Origin: Stenotrophomonas sp. SAU14A_NAIMI4_8
GTDB taxonomy: Bacteria; Pseudomonadota; Gammaproteobacteria; Xanthomonadales; Xanthomonadaceae
Assembly (NCBI RefSeq): GCF_003086695.1
Contig: NZ_CP025999.1
Coordinates: 1,839,680 to 1,903,679, forward strand
Direction: 5' to 3'
DNA: 64,000 nucleotides
Positions within the stretch are counted from its first letter, which is position 1. Each line of letters starts with the position of its first letter. Under the pieces are notes generated by a model, which made no database searches, was not told where the DNA came from, and saw nothing but the letters and a program-made list of their open reading frames with translations. A program made the translations under genes and the position numbers. This document shows positions 24,068-33,063 of this stretch, one piece after another.

Positions 24068-24590
24068 TGGAAGGGGCGGTGTCGGCGCCGTCGCCGAGCG
24101 CGCGCTGCATCTGCACGGTGTCCAGCCAGCGGCCGTGCTTGCGGCCCAGGCCCTGGAACACGCCCACCAGGTGGAAGCCGAAGCGTTCGTGCAGCTTTAT
24201 GGAGGCAGTGTTGGTGGGTTCGCCGATCACCGCCACCATCTGCCGGTAGCCGCGCGCGGTGCAGGCATCGATCAGTGCCTGCAGCAGGCGCGTACCCACG
24301 CCGTTGCCCTGGAAGGCGGCATCGACATAGACCGAATTTTCCACGGTCCACTGGTAGGCCACGCGGGTGCGGTAGGTGTTGGCGTAGGCATAGCCGGCCA
24401 CCTGGCCGTCGATCTCGGCCACCAGGTAGGGGAAGCCGCGGTCGATGATGTCGCGCATGCGGCGCAGCATCTCGGCCGCATCCGGAATGTCGTACTCGTA
24501 GGTGTTGACGAAATCGGTCACTTCCACCGCGTAGATCGCGGTGATCGCAGCGATGTCGGCCGGGCCGGCATCACGGATGAGGACGGCCAT
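24060..24590 (-). CDS. GNAT acetyltransferase (phosphinothricin/L-amino acid type)
   Basis: A 176-aa GNAT-fold enzyme. The opening IRDAGPADIAAITAIYAVEV, the acetyl-CoA loop QGNGVGTRLLQALID and the late block NTASIKLHERFGFHLVGVF match the Pat/MnaT branch, which acetylates methionine derivatives or phosphinothricin-like amino acids. The real substrate cannot be told. It starts 14 bases after aguB and overlaps the traB-like gene, so it may share their transcript. Confidence 0.85.
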   Translation of the reverse strand: MAVLIRDAGPADIAAITAIYAVEVTDFVNTYEYDIPDAAEMLRRMRDIIDRGFPYLVAEIDGQVAGYAYANTYRTRVAYQWTVENSVYVDAAFQGNGVGTRLLQALIDACTARGYRQMVAVIGEPTNTASIKLHERFGFHLVGVFQGLGRKHGRWLDTVQMQRALGDGADTAPSNE

Positions 24591-24604
24591 GCCGGGTCTC
24601 CGGA

Positions 24605-25492
24605 TCAGTCGATGTAGCGCTTCAGCAGATCACCGTACGCATCGATGCGACGGTCGCGCAGGAACGGCCAGATGCGACGCACGTGCTCGCTGCGCTGCAG
24701 GTCCACGTCGCACACCAGCACGGTGGCGTCGGTGCCGGCTTCGGCCAGGAATTCACCCTGCGGGCCCAGCACGTGGCTGTTGCCCCAGAACTGGATGCCC
24801 GACGCGCCCAGCGGCGAGGCTTCGTGGCCCACGCGGTTGCAGCTGAGCACGGGCAGGCCGTTGGCCACGGCATGGCCGCGGTGGCTCAGCACCCAGGCGT
24901 CGCGCTGGCGGGTCTTTTCATCCTGCACATCGTCCGGGTCCCAGCCGATGGCGGTGGGGTAGAGCAGCAGTTCGGCACCGGCCAGCGCCATCAGGCGCGC
25001 CGCTTCCGGGTACCACTGGTCCCAGCACACCAGCACGCCCAGGCGGCCCACCGAGGTATCGATCGGCTTGAAGCCGATGTCGCCCGGGGTGAAGTAGAAC
25101 TTCTCGTAGAAGCCCGGGTCATCGGGGATGTGCATCTTGCGGTACTTGCCCAGCAGGGTGCCGTCCTTTTCGAACACCACGGCGGTGTTGTGGTACAGGC
25201 CGGCGGCGCGGCGCTCGAACAGCGAGCCAACCAGCACCACGCCATGCTTCTTGGCCAGCGCGCCCAGGCGTTCGGTGCTGGGGCCGGGAATCGGCTCGGC
25301 CAGGTCGAACTCGTCCACCGATTCGTGCTGGCAGAAGTACGGGCCGTTGTGCAGTTCCTGCAGCAGCACCAGTTTCGCGCCTTGCGCAGCCGCCTCGGCC
25401 ACACGCGCTTCGATCACCGCCAGATTGGCGGCGGCATCGCCGTGGTTGCGCTCCTGGATCAGGGCGACGGTAAGGGGGCTGCGCGAGTTCAT
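24605..25492 (-). CDS. aguB: N-carbamoylputrescine amidase
   Basis: A 295-aa nitrilase-superfamily enzyme that turns N-carbamoylputrescine into putrescine, CO2 and ammonia. The Glu-Lys-Cys triad is visible: E46 (LLQELHNG), K119 (KYRKMHIPDD) and C156 (VLVCWDQWYPE). Near full-length agreement with AguB is expected from NGPYFCQHES and the ending RDRRIDAYGDLLKRYID. It lies downstream of aguA, the previous step, although SMAG palindromes separate them, so the two need not be equally expressed. Confidence 0.94.
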   Translation of the reverse strand: MNSRSPLTVALIQERNHGDAAANLAVIEARVAEAAAQGAKLVLLQELHNGPYFCQHESVDEFDLAEPIPGPSTERLGALAKKHGVVLVGSLFERRAAGLYHNTAVVFEKDGTLLGKYRKMHIPDDPGFYEKFYFTPGDIGFKPIDTSVGRLGVLVCWDQWYPEAARLMALAGAELLLYPTAIGWDPDDVQDEKTRQRDAWVLSHRGHAVANGLPVLSCNRVGHEASPLGASGIQFWGNSHVLGPQGEFLAEAGTDATVLVCDVDLQRSEHVRRIWPFLRDRRIDAYGDLLKRYID

Positions 25493-25577
25493 GCGGGGCG
25501 TTCCTGCGGGGGAAAACCTGCATGTTAGCGCGGATGGACGGTGACGGCGTGTCGCGCGCTGAATGGCGTTCGCACAC

Positions 25578-25690
25578 GGTAGCGCCGGGCCATGCCCGGC
25601 GGATTTTCAGGACGCCGCTGCGCTCGCCGGGCATGGCCCGGCGATGTTGCATCCAAGGGACGGCCGGGCGCGGGGCCCGGCGATGGTGCA
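25578..25690. repeat. SMAG palindromes between aguA and aguB
   Basis: GTAGCGCCGGGCCATGCCCGGCGG, a facing CGCCGGGCATGGCCCGGCG, and a looser CGGCCGGGCGCGGGGCCCGGCG repeat. The sequence GACGCCGCTGCGCTCGCCGGGCATGG also occurs in the folD-guaB array at 52 kb. In a co-directional gap such elements may stabilise the upstream aguA message or partly terminate it. Confidence 0.8.
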
Positions 25691-26728
25691 TCAGGCCTTC
25701 AGCAGGCCCTGCGGCAACTGCATGGTGATGCAGTGCAGGCTGCCGTTCTGCCAGATCAGCGAGCGGCAGGGCACCTGCACGATCTCGCGGCCCGGGTGGG
25801 CCAGGGCCAGCACGTCGCGGGCCAGGTCGTCGGCCGGATCGCCGTAGGCCGGCATCAGCACCGCACCGTTGACGATCAGGTAGTTGGCGTACGACGCAGC
25901 CAGGCGGCGGCCTTCGTCGATCACCGGCTGCGCCCACGGCAGCGGGAACAGGCGGTACGGCTTGCCGTCCTTGGTGCGCAGCGCGGCCAGTTCGTTGCCC
26001 ATCGCCTGCAGTTCGGCGTAGTGCGAATCGCTCTGGTCGTCGCAGGCCTGGTAGACGATGCTGTCAGGCGAGGCGAAGCGGGCCAGGGTATCGATGTGGG
26101 CGTCGGTGTCGTCGCCTTCCAGGTAACCATGGTCCAGCCACAGCACGCGGTCCTGCTGCAGCCAGTCGGCCAGGTCGGCGCTCAGGCTTTCGCGGTCGCG
26201 GTCCGGGTGGCGTTCGTGCAGGCACTTCCAGGTGGTCAGCAGGGTGCCTTCACCATCGGTTTCAATGCCGCCGCCTTCCAGCGCGAACGGAATGCTGCGC
26301 ACCGGTGCGTCGTTGAACACACCGGCCTGGTCCAGCACGCCCACCAGCTGGTCGTCCAGGGTGGCGTCGAACTTGCCGCCCCAGCCGGTGAAGCGGAAGT
26401 CCAGCAGCTGGAAGCCGCCGTCGGCGCGGCGCAGGGTGATCGGGCCCGAATCGCGCAGCCAGGTATCGTCGTAGGCCGCCGTGGTGAAGCGCACCTTGTC
26501 CATGTCGATGCGGTTGGAGCGCAGCCGCATTTCGGCATAGGTCTCCACATCGTCATCGGCCACGCAGATCAGCACCGGTTGGAAGCGGGTGATGGCCGCA
26601 ACCAGGGCGATGTAGGTCTCTTCCACCTGGCCCAGGCGGTCGGCCCAGTCGGTGTCGGCGGTGGGCCAGGCAATCAGGACGCCGCTCTGGGCTTCCCATT
26701 CGGCAGGAAAACGAAGGTTCTGGTTCAT
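25691..26728 (-). CDS. aguA: Agmatine deiminase
   Basis: A 345-aa peptidyl-arginine-deiminase-fold enzyme that hydrolyses agmatine to N-carbamoylputrescine and ammonia. Substrate residues lie in WLRDSGPI and in ALEGGGIETDGEGTLLTT, and the catalytic cysteine is C333 in the C-terminal LHCITMQLPQG. The open frame runs eight codons further upstream, but the ATG of MNQNLRFPAEWEAQ is the family start. With aguB it forms the two-step route from agmatine to putrescine; a speA-type arginine decarboxylase is not in the window. Confidence 0.95.
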   Translation of the reverse strand: MNQNLRFPAEWEAQSGVLIAWPTADTDWADRLGQVEETYIALVAAITRFQPVLICVADDDVETYAEMRLRSNRIDMDKVRFTTAAYDDTWLRDSGPITLRRADGGFQLLDFRFTGWGGKFDATLDDQLVGVLDQAGVFNDAPVRSIPFALEGGGIETDGEGTLLTTWKCLHERHPDRDRESLSADLADWLQQDRVLWLDHGYLEGDDTDAHIDTLARFASPDSIVYQACDDQSDSHYAELQAMGNELAALRTKDGKPYRLFPLPWAQPVIDEGRRLAASYANYLIVNGAVLMPAYGDPADDLARDVLALAHPGREIVQVPCRSLIWQNGSLHCITMQLPQGLLKA

Positions 26729-26767
26729 GGTCTCGCTACACGGGCCCGCCACGGGCGGGGTGGGGGA

Positions 26768-27097
26768 TCAACGGATCGGCGGTTTCGGGCCGATTTCGTT
26801 CGGGTCGGCCTGGTTGGCCACCACATCGATCACCTTCTGCTTTTCAAAGTAGACGGTGAACTGCGGGTAGACCCAGCGGTGGATGGTCGGCCACTGGCGC
26901 TTCTGGCCGCCGCGCGGCTGCAGCTGTTCGCTCGGCGCGCCGAACTGCGACTGTACCTGCTGCATGCTCTGGCCGCGGACGGGCAGGGCGGTGGACGGCT
27001 TTTCACGGGCGCGGTCGATCAGCAGGGTGTCGGCCAGCGCCGGCGTGGCGGCGGCCAGGGTGGCCAGTACGGCCAGGGTGGACAGGTAACGCTTCAT
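26768..27097 (-). CDS. Periplasmic protein of unknown function, 109 aa
   Basis: A small exported protein with a clear signal peptide (STLAVLATLAAATPALA) and a mature part of about 87 residues. The core GQSMQQVQSQFGAP, then WVYPQFTVYFEKQKVIDVV, resembles the SmpA/BamE beta-lactamase-inhibitor-like fold, but it has no lipobox. It has a proline-rich end (GPKPPIR). Its function is not known to me; the resemblance is by pattern only. Confidence 0.75.
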   Translation of the reverse strand: MKRYLSTLAVLATLAAATPALADTLLIDRAREKPSTALPVRGQSMQQVQSQFGAPSEQLQPRGGQKRQWPTIHRWVYPQFTVYFEKQKVIDVVANQADPNEIGPKPPIR

Positions 27098-27164
27098 CTC
27101 GAACTACTCCCCAGTGGTCAAGAAAGGCGATTACAGCAAAAACGGCGGAAAAAAGCCGCATAAA

Positions 27165-27193
27165 CAAAAAACCGCCCGAAGGCGGTTTTTTGC
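27165..27193. terminator. Bidirectional Rho-independent terminator
   Basis: A perfect hairpin AAACCGCC-CGAA-GGCGGTTT flanked by A and T runs. It lies downstream of rpmJ on the minus strand, where the stem is followed by six T residues, and ahead of the small periplasmic gene. Confidence 0.85.
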
Positions 27194-27240
27194 ATCGGGT
27201 CGCCCCGCGTGGGGCAGCCTGGGCCCGAAGGCCGGAAGGC

Positions 27241-27366
27241 TTAGCGCTGGCGCGCCTTGAAACGCGGGTTCGACTTGCAGATGACGAAGATCTTGCCACG
27301 ACGACGCACGACCTTGCAGTCACGGTGACGGGCCTTCGCCGACTTCAGGGAGGACAGGACTTTCAT
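27241..27366 (-). CDS. rpmJ: 50S ribosomal protein L36, zinc-free (C-minus) type
   Basis: A 41-residue, very basic protein. The core [20 protein letters not shown] is that of L36, but only two of the four zinc ligands remain: the first cysteine is His and the last His is Phe (NPRFKARQR). The N-terminal [16 protein letters not shown] is typical of the YkgO-like C-minus paralogue, which in other bacteria is repressed by Zur and replaces the zinc form. Whether a zinc form exists elsewhere in this genome cannot be seen. The ATG chosen removes 21 unrelated upstream codons. Confidence 0.93.
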   Translation of the reverse strand: MKVLSSLKSAKARHRDCKVVRRRGKIFVICKSNPRFKARQR

Positions 27367-27563
27367 GGCATACCTCGGCGTAAACAGTAGTTGTTCGGGT
27401 GGAGCGTGGCCGCGATATGCGAAAGACAATCGGCAGTTGACGCTCGTTCAAGCCCGCCATTCTACCGGGCTTTTCTCCGTGGTTTCAAGTGGTTGCACGA
27501 AAGTCGCCGCGCAGGGCGTCTGGCAGGGGCTAGAATGGCCCCTTCACACGCGCAAGGACCCCC

Positions 27564-28241
27564 ATGAATCCACTCGCTCCCGTCCTGACCATCGACGGCC
27601 CGTCCGGGGCTGGCAAGGGTACCATCAGCCGCATCGTGGCGCGCCGCATGGGCTGGCATTACCTGGATTCGGGCGCGCTGTACCGGGCGGTGGGCGTGGC
27701 GGCCAGCTGGGCCGATATCGACACCTCCGACGCCTCGGCGCTGGTGCGCTGCACCTTCGACACCCGCGTTCAGTTTGTTGAACAGGGCGATGCCATGCGC
27801 GTGCTGGTGAACGGCACCGATGCCACCGACGAGCTGCGCCTGGAGACCACCGGCGCGCTGGCCTCGGCCATTGCCGCCATTCCCGAGGTGCGTTCGGCGT
27901 TGAAAGAGCGCCAGCGCGCATTCAGGGAGCTGCCGGGCCTGGTCGCCGACGGCCGCGACATGGGCACGGTCATCTTCGCCGACGCCCCCTACAAGGTGTT
28001 CCTGACCGCCAGTGCCGAAGAGCGCGCCGAGCGCCGGCATAAGCAGTTGAAAGACAAGGGGGTTTCTGTTAGCTTTGATGACCTCCTGCGCGAGATCATG
28101 GCCCGCGACGCCCGTGATGCTCAGCGTACCGTGGCGCCCCTGAAGCCGGCAGACGATGCCGTCCTCATCGACACCACAGGCATCGGCATCGCAGATGTCG
28201 TTGCCAGAGTGATGGATCTGCTTCCGGTTCCGGCTGCCTGA
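27564..28241 (+). CDS. cmk: Cytidylate kinase
   Basis: A 225-aa nucleoside monophosphate kinase that phosphorylates CMP and dCMP. It has the P-loop GPSGAGKGT at residues 12-20, [12 protein letters not shown] for substrate binding, and the [20 protein letters not shown] block that marks CMP kinases; the LID region is near residue 150-190 ([19 protein letters not shown]). AAGGACC precedes the ATG. It is directly upstream of rpsA, the widespread cmk-rpsA-ihfB order. Confidence 0.95.
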   Translation: MNPLAPVLTIDGPSGAGKGTISRIVARRMGWHYLDSGALYRAVGVAASWADIDTSDASALVRCTFDTRVQFVEQGDAMRVLVNGTDATDELRLETTGALASAIAAIPEVRSALKERQRAFRELPGLVADGRDMGTVIFADAPYKVFLTASAEERAERRHKQLKDKGVSVSFDDLLREIMARDARDAQRTVAPLKPADDAVLIDTTGIGIADVVARVMDLLPVPAA

Positions 28242-28439
28242 TCCGTTCGCGCAGGAGCGCTGCCAGCAACACCGGCGGTGGTCGCGCAATGCAGTGCTGT
28301 ACAAGCTCCGTCGCGCAATGATGCGTGGCGGTTTTCCTACTACACACGACCTGCGTTTCCGGGGTCGACCAACAGGCGGGCGGTCGCCATTCCCCTGAAG
28401 GGGACGCCACCGACCCATGTGTCCAACAGAGTAAATCTA
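28242..28439 (+). promoter_or_regulatory. rpsA leader
   Basis: A 198-base leader between cmk and rpsA. In gammaproteobacteria S1 represses its own translation through hairpins in such a leader. A stem can be drawn from TTCCCCTGAAGGGGA (28389-28403). The ribosome site before the ATG is weak, which fits S1 leaders. Confidence 0.45.
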
Positions 28440-30125
28440 ATGACCGAATCATTTGCCGAACTGTTTGAAGCCAGCCAGGCCAACCTGGCCAAGCTGAAGC
28501 CGGGCGCCATCGTCAGCGGTACCGTTGTTGAAGTCCGCGGCGACGTCGTGGTGATCAACGCTGGCCTGAAGTCCGAAGGCATCGTGCCGATCGAACAGTT
28601 CCGTAACGACGCTGGCGAAATCGACGTCGCCGAAGGCGACATCGTCAAGGTCGCCCTCGACTCGATCGAGAACGGCTTCGGCGAAACCGTCCTGTCGCGC
28701 GAGAAGGCCAAGCGCGCGATGGTGTGGGACGAGCTGGAAGAAGCGTTGGAAAAGAACGAAACCATCACCGGCCGCATCAGCGGCAAGGTCAAGGGTGGTT
28801 TCACCGTGGACATCAAGGATGTCCGCGCCTTCCTGCCGGGTTCCCTGGTCGATGTGCGCCCGGTGCGCGATCCGGCCTACCTGGAAGGCAAGGAGCTGGA
28901 ATTCAAGCTCATCAAGCTGGACCGCAAGCGTAACAACGTCGTGGTCTCGCGCCGCGCTGTCGTCGAAAGCGAGCACTCGGAAGAGCGCGAGCAGCTGATG
29001 GACAAGCTGCAGGAAGGCGCGATCCTGAAGGGTGTCGTCAAGAACCTGACCGATTACGGCGCGTTCGTGGACCTGGGCGGTATCGACGGCCTGCTGCACA
29101 TCACCGACATGGCATGGAAGCGCGTGCGCCATCCGTCCGAAGTCGTGAACGTCGGCGACGAGCTGGACGTGCGCGTGCTGAAGTTCGACCGCGAGCGCAA
29201 CCGCGTTTCGCTGGGCCTGAAGCAGCTGGGCGAAGATCCGTGGGATAACATCGCCCGTCGTTACCCGGCCAACAGCCGCGTCTTCGGCAAGGTCTCCAAC
29301 GTCACCGATTACGGCGCGTTCGTTGAGATCGAGCCGGGCGTCGAAGGCCTGGTGCACGTCTCCGAGATGGATTGGACCAACAAGAACGTCAACCCGTCCA
29401 AGGTTGTGCAGGTTGGTGACGAAGTCGAAGTGATGGTGCTGGACGTCGATGAAGAGCGTCGCCGTATCTCGCTGGGCATGAAGCAGGTTGCCGCCAATCC
29501 GTGGGAAACCTTCGCTGCCACCCACAAGAAGGGTGACAAGGTGTCGGGCCAGATCAAGTCGATCACCGACTTCGGCATCTTCATCGGCCTGGACGGCGGC
29601 ATCGACGGCCTGGTCCACCTGTCCGACATCAGCTGGAACACCACCGGCGAAGACGTCGTTCGCAACTTCAAGAAGGGCGACACCCTGGACGCCGTTGTCC
29701 TGGCCGTCGATCCGGAACGCGAGCGCATCTCCCTGGGCGTGAAGCAGCTGGAGCAGGATCCGTTCGGCCAGTACATGGCTGCCAATCCGAAGGGCTCCAA
29801 GGTCGAAGGCGTGGTGAAGGAAGTCGACGCCAAGGGCGCGATCATCGAGCTGGCTGACGGCATCGAAGGTTACGTCTCGGCACGCGACATCGCCAACGAG
29901 CGCGTTGACGACGCCACCCAGCACCTGAAGGTCGGCGACAAGGTCGAAGCCAAGTTCGTGGGCATGGACCGCAAGGGCCGCACCCTGCAGCTGTCGATCA
30001 AGGCCAAGGACGACGCTGAAATGCGCGAAGTGCTGGAGGAATACCAGTCCTCTTCGGCTTCCAGCGGCACCACCCAGCTGGGCGCGCTGCTGCGTGCGCA
30101 GCTGAACGGCAACAAGTCCGAGTAA
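28440..30125 (+). CDS. rpsA: 30S ribosomal protein S1
   Basis: A 561-aa RNA-binding ribosomal protein needed to load most mRNAs onto the 30S subunit. Six S1 (OB-fold) repeats occupy about residues 20-520; repeats 3 to 6 show the [10 protein letters not shown] / HVSEMDW / [11 protein letters not shown] pattern with high regularity. Length matches E. coli S1 (557 aa). Codon use is strongly biased to the preferred set, as expected for a highly expressed gene. The frame extends upstream, but [12 protein letters not shown] is the conserved start. Confidence 0.97.
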   Translation: MTESFAELFEASQANLAKLKPGAIVSGTVVEVRGDVVVINAGLKSEGIVPIEQFRNDAGEIDVAEGDIVKVALDSIENGFGETVLSREKAKRAMVWDELEEALEKNETITGRISGKVKGGFTVDIKDVRAFLPGSLVDVRPVRDPAYLEGKELEFKLIKLDRKRNNVVVSRRAVVESEHSEEREQLMDKLQEGAILKGVVKNLTDYGAFVDLGGIDGLLHITDMAWKRVRHPSEVVNVGDELDVRVLKFDRERNRVSLGLKQLGEDPWDNIARRYPANSRVFGKVSNVTDYGAFVEIEPGVEGLVHVSEMDWTNKNVNPSKVVQVGDEVEVMVLDVDEERRRISLGMKQVAANPWETFAATHKKGDKVSGQIKSITDFGIFIGLDGGIDGLVHLSDISWNTTGEDVVRNFKKGDTLDAVVLAVDPERERISLGVKQLEQDPFGQYMAANPKGSKVEGVVKEVDAKGAIIELADGIEGYVSARDIANERVDDATQHLKVGDKVEAKFVGMDRKGRTLQLSIKAKDDAEMREVLEEYQSSSASSGTTQLGALLRAQLNGNKSE

Positions 30126-30156
30126 TATCGGCCTGTAGCTGTTCGTTGTTTCCTGG

Positions 30157-30184
30157 ACGGCCCGGGCATTGCCCGGGCCGTTTC
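30157..30184 (+). terminator. Hairpin terminator after rpsA
   Basis: A perfect 11-bp stem ACGGCCCGGGC / GCCCGGGCCGT with a 3-base loop, followed by TTT. The T tract is short, so some read-through into ihfB is likely. Confidence 0.75.
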
Positions 30185-30214
30185 AGGCTGAGTGACCCCT
30201 GATGTGAGCCAGCG

Positions 30215-30520
30215 ATGACCAAATCCGAACTGATCGAAATCCTTGCGCGCCGCCAGGCGCACCTGAAGGCCGATGATGTCGATCTGGCGGTGAAGTCGTT
30301 GCTGGAAATGATGGGCGGTTCCCTCTCTGCCGGGGATCGCATCGAAATACGTGGCTTTGGCAGCTTCTCGCTGCACTACCGGCCGCCGCGCCTGGGTCGC
30401 AACCCGAAGACCGGCGAATCGGTGGCCCTGCCGGGCAAGCACGTTCCCCATTTCAAGCCGGGCAAGGAACTGCGCGAGCGGGTCAGCAGCGTGCTGCCGC
30501 TGGACGCCGATCCGGCCTGA
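30215..30520 (+). CDS. ihfB: Integration host factor beta subunit
   Basis: A 101-aa DNA-bending protein that forms the IHF heterodimer with IhfA. The fold is plain from [39 protein letters not shown] and the arm [29 protein letters not shown], which contains the conserved proline that inserts into DNA. Its position after rpsA is the usual one for ihfB and separates it from ihfA (after pheT) and hup. Confidence 0.96.
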
Positions 30521-30597
30521 AGGTCCTGTCGCGCGACGACGTGCGATTTTTCCCGCCAGTCGGATAAGCTACAGGCTCCTGCCATTGGAGCTGTCGC

Positions 30598-30882
30598 ATG
30601 AAGGTTTTCCGTCTGCTGGTGCTGCTGGCAGTCCTGATCCTTGGCCTGATCATCGGCGCGGTCAACATGACCGACATGTCGATCAACCTGTTGTTCACCC
30701 AGTTGCATACGTCGGTTGGCGTGGCGTTGATCGCCGCACTGCTGGTCGGCGTGGTCGTCGGTGCCGGGCTGGTGCTGGTAAGCGTGGTCATTCCGCTCTA
30801 CAGCCAGCTGCGCCGCGCCAACAAGTCGGTGGCCGCCACGTCGGCCCCGGTTACTTCCCCCCAATCTTTTGATGGACGCTGA
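30598..30882 (+). CDS. lapA: LapA-domain inner-membrane protein
   Basis: A 94-aa protein with two membrane helices (residues about 5-22 and 42-65: LLVLLAVLILGLIIGAVN and GVALIAALLVGVVVGAGL) and a cytoplasmic tail. It belongs to the LapA/YciS (DUF1049) family, encoded beside lapB in gammaproteobacteria, where it takes part in lipopolysaccharide assembly control. It starts 7 bases after GGAGCTGT and ends 6 bases before lapB. Confidence 0.9.
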   Translation: MKVFRLLVLLAVLILGLIIGAVNMTDMSINLLFTQLHTSVGVALIAALLVGVVVGAGLVLVSVVIPLYSQLRRANKSVAATSAPVTSPQSFDGR

Positions 30883-30888
30883 TCGAAG

Positions 30889-32067
30889 ATGGATTTCGTC
30901 ACCGAGTGGTTCTGGTTTTTCCTGTTCGTGCCGCTGGCTGCCGTTGCAGGCTGGGTAATCGGCCGGCGTGGCGGTCAACGCCACGGTGACAACCAGGTCA
31001 GCCGCCTGTCCAGTACCTATTTCCGTGGCCTGAACTACCTGCTGAACGAGCAGCCGGACAAGGCCATCGAACTGTTCCTGCATATCGCCGAACTGGACAA
31101 GGAAACCTTCGAGACCCAGGTCGCGCTGGGCCATCTGTTCCGCCGCCGCGGCGAAGTGGACCGCGCCATCCGCCTGCACCAGGGCCTGGTGAACCGCAAC
31201 GACCTGAGCGACGCACAGCGCGTGCAGGCGCTGCTGGCACTGGGCGAGGACTACATGAAGTCCGGCCTGCTGGACCGTGCCGAAACCGTGTTCACCGAAC
31301 TGGCGCAGCTGGACCAGCGTGCGCCGCAGGCGCTCAAGCACCTGATCGGCATCTACCAGGCCGAGCGCGACTGGGAAAAGGCGATCGACAACGCCACCCG
31401 CTTCGAAGACGTGACCGGCGAGCCGATGGGCAAGCTGATCGGGCAGTTCGAATGCGAACTGGCCGAGCGCTTCCGTGGCGCCGGCAAGCTGGACGAGGCG
31501 AGGGCAGCCATCGCCCGTGCCTACCAGGCCGATGCCATGTCGGTGCGCGCCGGCATCATTGAAGGCCGTCTGGAAACGGATGCCGGCAATGCCGAAGCGG
31601 CGGTGCGTGCGTTCGAGCGCGCCGCCCGCAACGACCCCGAATACCTGCCCGAGCTGCTGCCGGCGCTGATGGAGAACTACCGCAAGGTCGGTGACCTCGG
31701 CGGTGCCCGCGCGTTCCTGTCGGAAATGACCGAACACTACCGTGGCATCGCCCCGGTGCTGGCGCTCACCCGCCTGATGGAAGAGCAGGAAGGCGTGGCC
31801 CCGGCGCGTGCCTATCTGGGCCGCCAGTTGAAGGACCGCCCGTCGGTGCGTGGCGAATCGGCGCTGATCGATCTGACCCTGGCCGAGGGCGCCGATTCCA
31901 CCGCCACCCTGCACGATCTGAAGCACATCACCGATCAGTTGCTGGTGCGCAACCCGGCCTACCGCTGCACGCGCTGCGGCTTCGGCGCGCGTACCCACCA
32001 CTGGCAGTGCCCGAGCTGCAAGGAGTGGGGCACCGTGAAGCCGCTGCTGAACTACGCGGTGCTCTGA
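30889..32067 (+). CDS. lapB: Lipopolysaccharide assembly protein LapB (YciM)
   Basis: A 392-aa protein with one N-terminal membrane anchor (WFWFFLFVPLAAVAGWVIG), about nine TPR repeats (residues 35-340; GLNYLLNEQPDKAIELFLHI and so on) and a C-terminal rubredoxin-type metal site (CTRCGF ... CPSCK). LapB recruits LpxC to FtsH for degradation and so sets the rate of lipid A synthesis. All four cysteines of the metal site are present. It is coupled to lapA. Confidence 0.95.
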   Translation: MDFVTEWFWFFLFVPLAAVAGWVIGRRGGQRHGDNQVSRLSSTYFRGLNYLLNEQPDKAIELFLHIAELDKETFETQVALGHLFRRRGEVDRAIRLHQGLVNRNDLSDAQRVQALLALGEDYMKSGLLDRAETVFTELAQLDQRAPQALKHLIGIYQAERDWEKAIDNATRFEDVTGEPMGKLIGQFECELAERFRGAGKLDEARAAIARAYQADAMSVRAGIIEGRLETDAGNAEAAVRAFERAARNDPEYLPELLPALMENYRKVGDLGGARAFLSEMTEHYRGIAPVLALTRLMEEQEGVAPARAYLGRQLKDRPSVRGESALIDLTLAEGADSTATLHDLKHITDQLLVRNPAYRCTRCGFGARTHHWQCPSCKEWGTVKPLLNYAVL

Positions 32068-32070
32068 GCC

Positions 32071-33048
32071 ATGCCCTGGCTGGTGATGGGCGCGCTGCTG
32101 GGCCTGGCCCTGCTCAGCGCCGGATTGACGTGGGCCGCACGGGGCTACGCCCTGCGCCGGCAACTGCTGGACCAGCCGGGCGAACGCCGCAGCCATACCG
32201 TGGCCACCCCGCGCGGTGGCGGCATCGCCATCGTCATCAGCCTGCTGGTGGCCGCAGGTGCCGCGATGTGGGCCTGGCCCGACGCCGCAGGCAGCGTGCT
32301 GATCGCCAGCCTGGGCCTGGTGCTGGTGGCCGGTATCGGCTGGTGGGATGACCATCGCCCGCTGCCGGCGGTGCGCCGTCTGTGCGTGCACGTGGTCGCC
32401 GCCGCGCTGTTGGCCGGGCTGGTGAAGCTGCATGGCGGCAGCTGGCTGCTGGCCGCGCTGGTGCTGTTCTTCACCACCTCGCTCATCAACATCTGGAACT
32501 TCATGGATGGCATCAACGGCATCGCCAGCAGCCAGGCGGTGATCGCCGCGCTGGGGCTGGCGCCGGTGCTGCCGTGGCCCTATTCATTGGCCGCCATTGC
32601 CCTGGGCCTGGCCTGCCTGGGTTTCCTGCCGTTCAATTTCCCCAAGGCGAAGATCTTCATGGGCGATGTCGGCAGCGGCGCCCTGGGCTATGCGGTATCT
32701 GTCGTGCTGGCCATCGCCAGCCTGAAGACCAACATCCAGTGGATGCTGCTGCTGGTGCCGATTTCACCTTTCCTTGTGGACGCAGGCTTCACACTGTTGG
32801 CGCGCATGCTCTCCGGGCAACGCTGGATGGAACCCCACACCCAGCATGTCTACCAGCGCGCAGTGCAGGCAGGAGCCAGCCACGCACAGGTCACAGGGAT
32901 GTATTTTGTTTTGGGTCTGTTCAGTATTACAGTGTTCAATGTTTGCTCCAGCTTGCAGCCGAGGTGGGAGGCTGTCGTAGCGGTCGCGTGGTTTGCCGCG
33001 CTGACTCTGCTCTGGCTCCTCCTGCGCAATGGATTGCGCAATCGATAA
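32071..33048 (+). CDS. WecA/MraY-type glycosyl-phosphate transferase (GT4)
   Basis: A 325-aa polytopic enzyme with about ten helices that moves an N-acetylhexosamine-1-phosphate from a UDP-sugar to undecaprenyl phosphate, the first step of O-antigen or related glycan synthesis. The family acid motifs are present: GWWDDHRPLP, NFMDGINGIA and FMGDVGSG. It resembles WbpL/WbcO more than WecA because of its short loops. It starts 3 bases after lapB and is followed by a dehydratase gene of the same pathway. The sugar is not known. Confidence 0.9.
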   Translation: MPWLVMGALLGLALLSAGLTWAARGYALRRQLLDQPGERRSHTVATPRGGGIAIVISLLVAAGAAMWAWPDAAGSVLIASLGLVLVAGIGWWDDHRPLPAVRRLCVHVVAAALLAGLVKLHGGSWLLAALVLFFTTSLINIWNFMDGINGIASSQAVIAALGLAPVLPWPYSLAAIALGLACLGFLPFNFPKAKIFMGDVGSGALGYAVSVVLAIASLKTNIQWMLLLVPISPFLVDAGFTLLARMLSGQRWMEPHTQHVYQRAVQAGASHAQVTGMYFVLGLFSITVFNVCSSLQPRWEAVVAVAWFAALTLLWLLLRNGLRNR

Positions 33049-33063
33049 GGAATTAAGCGAAAT

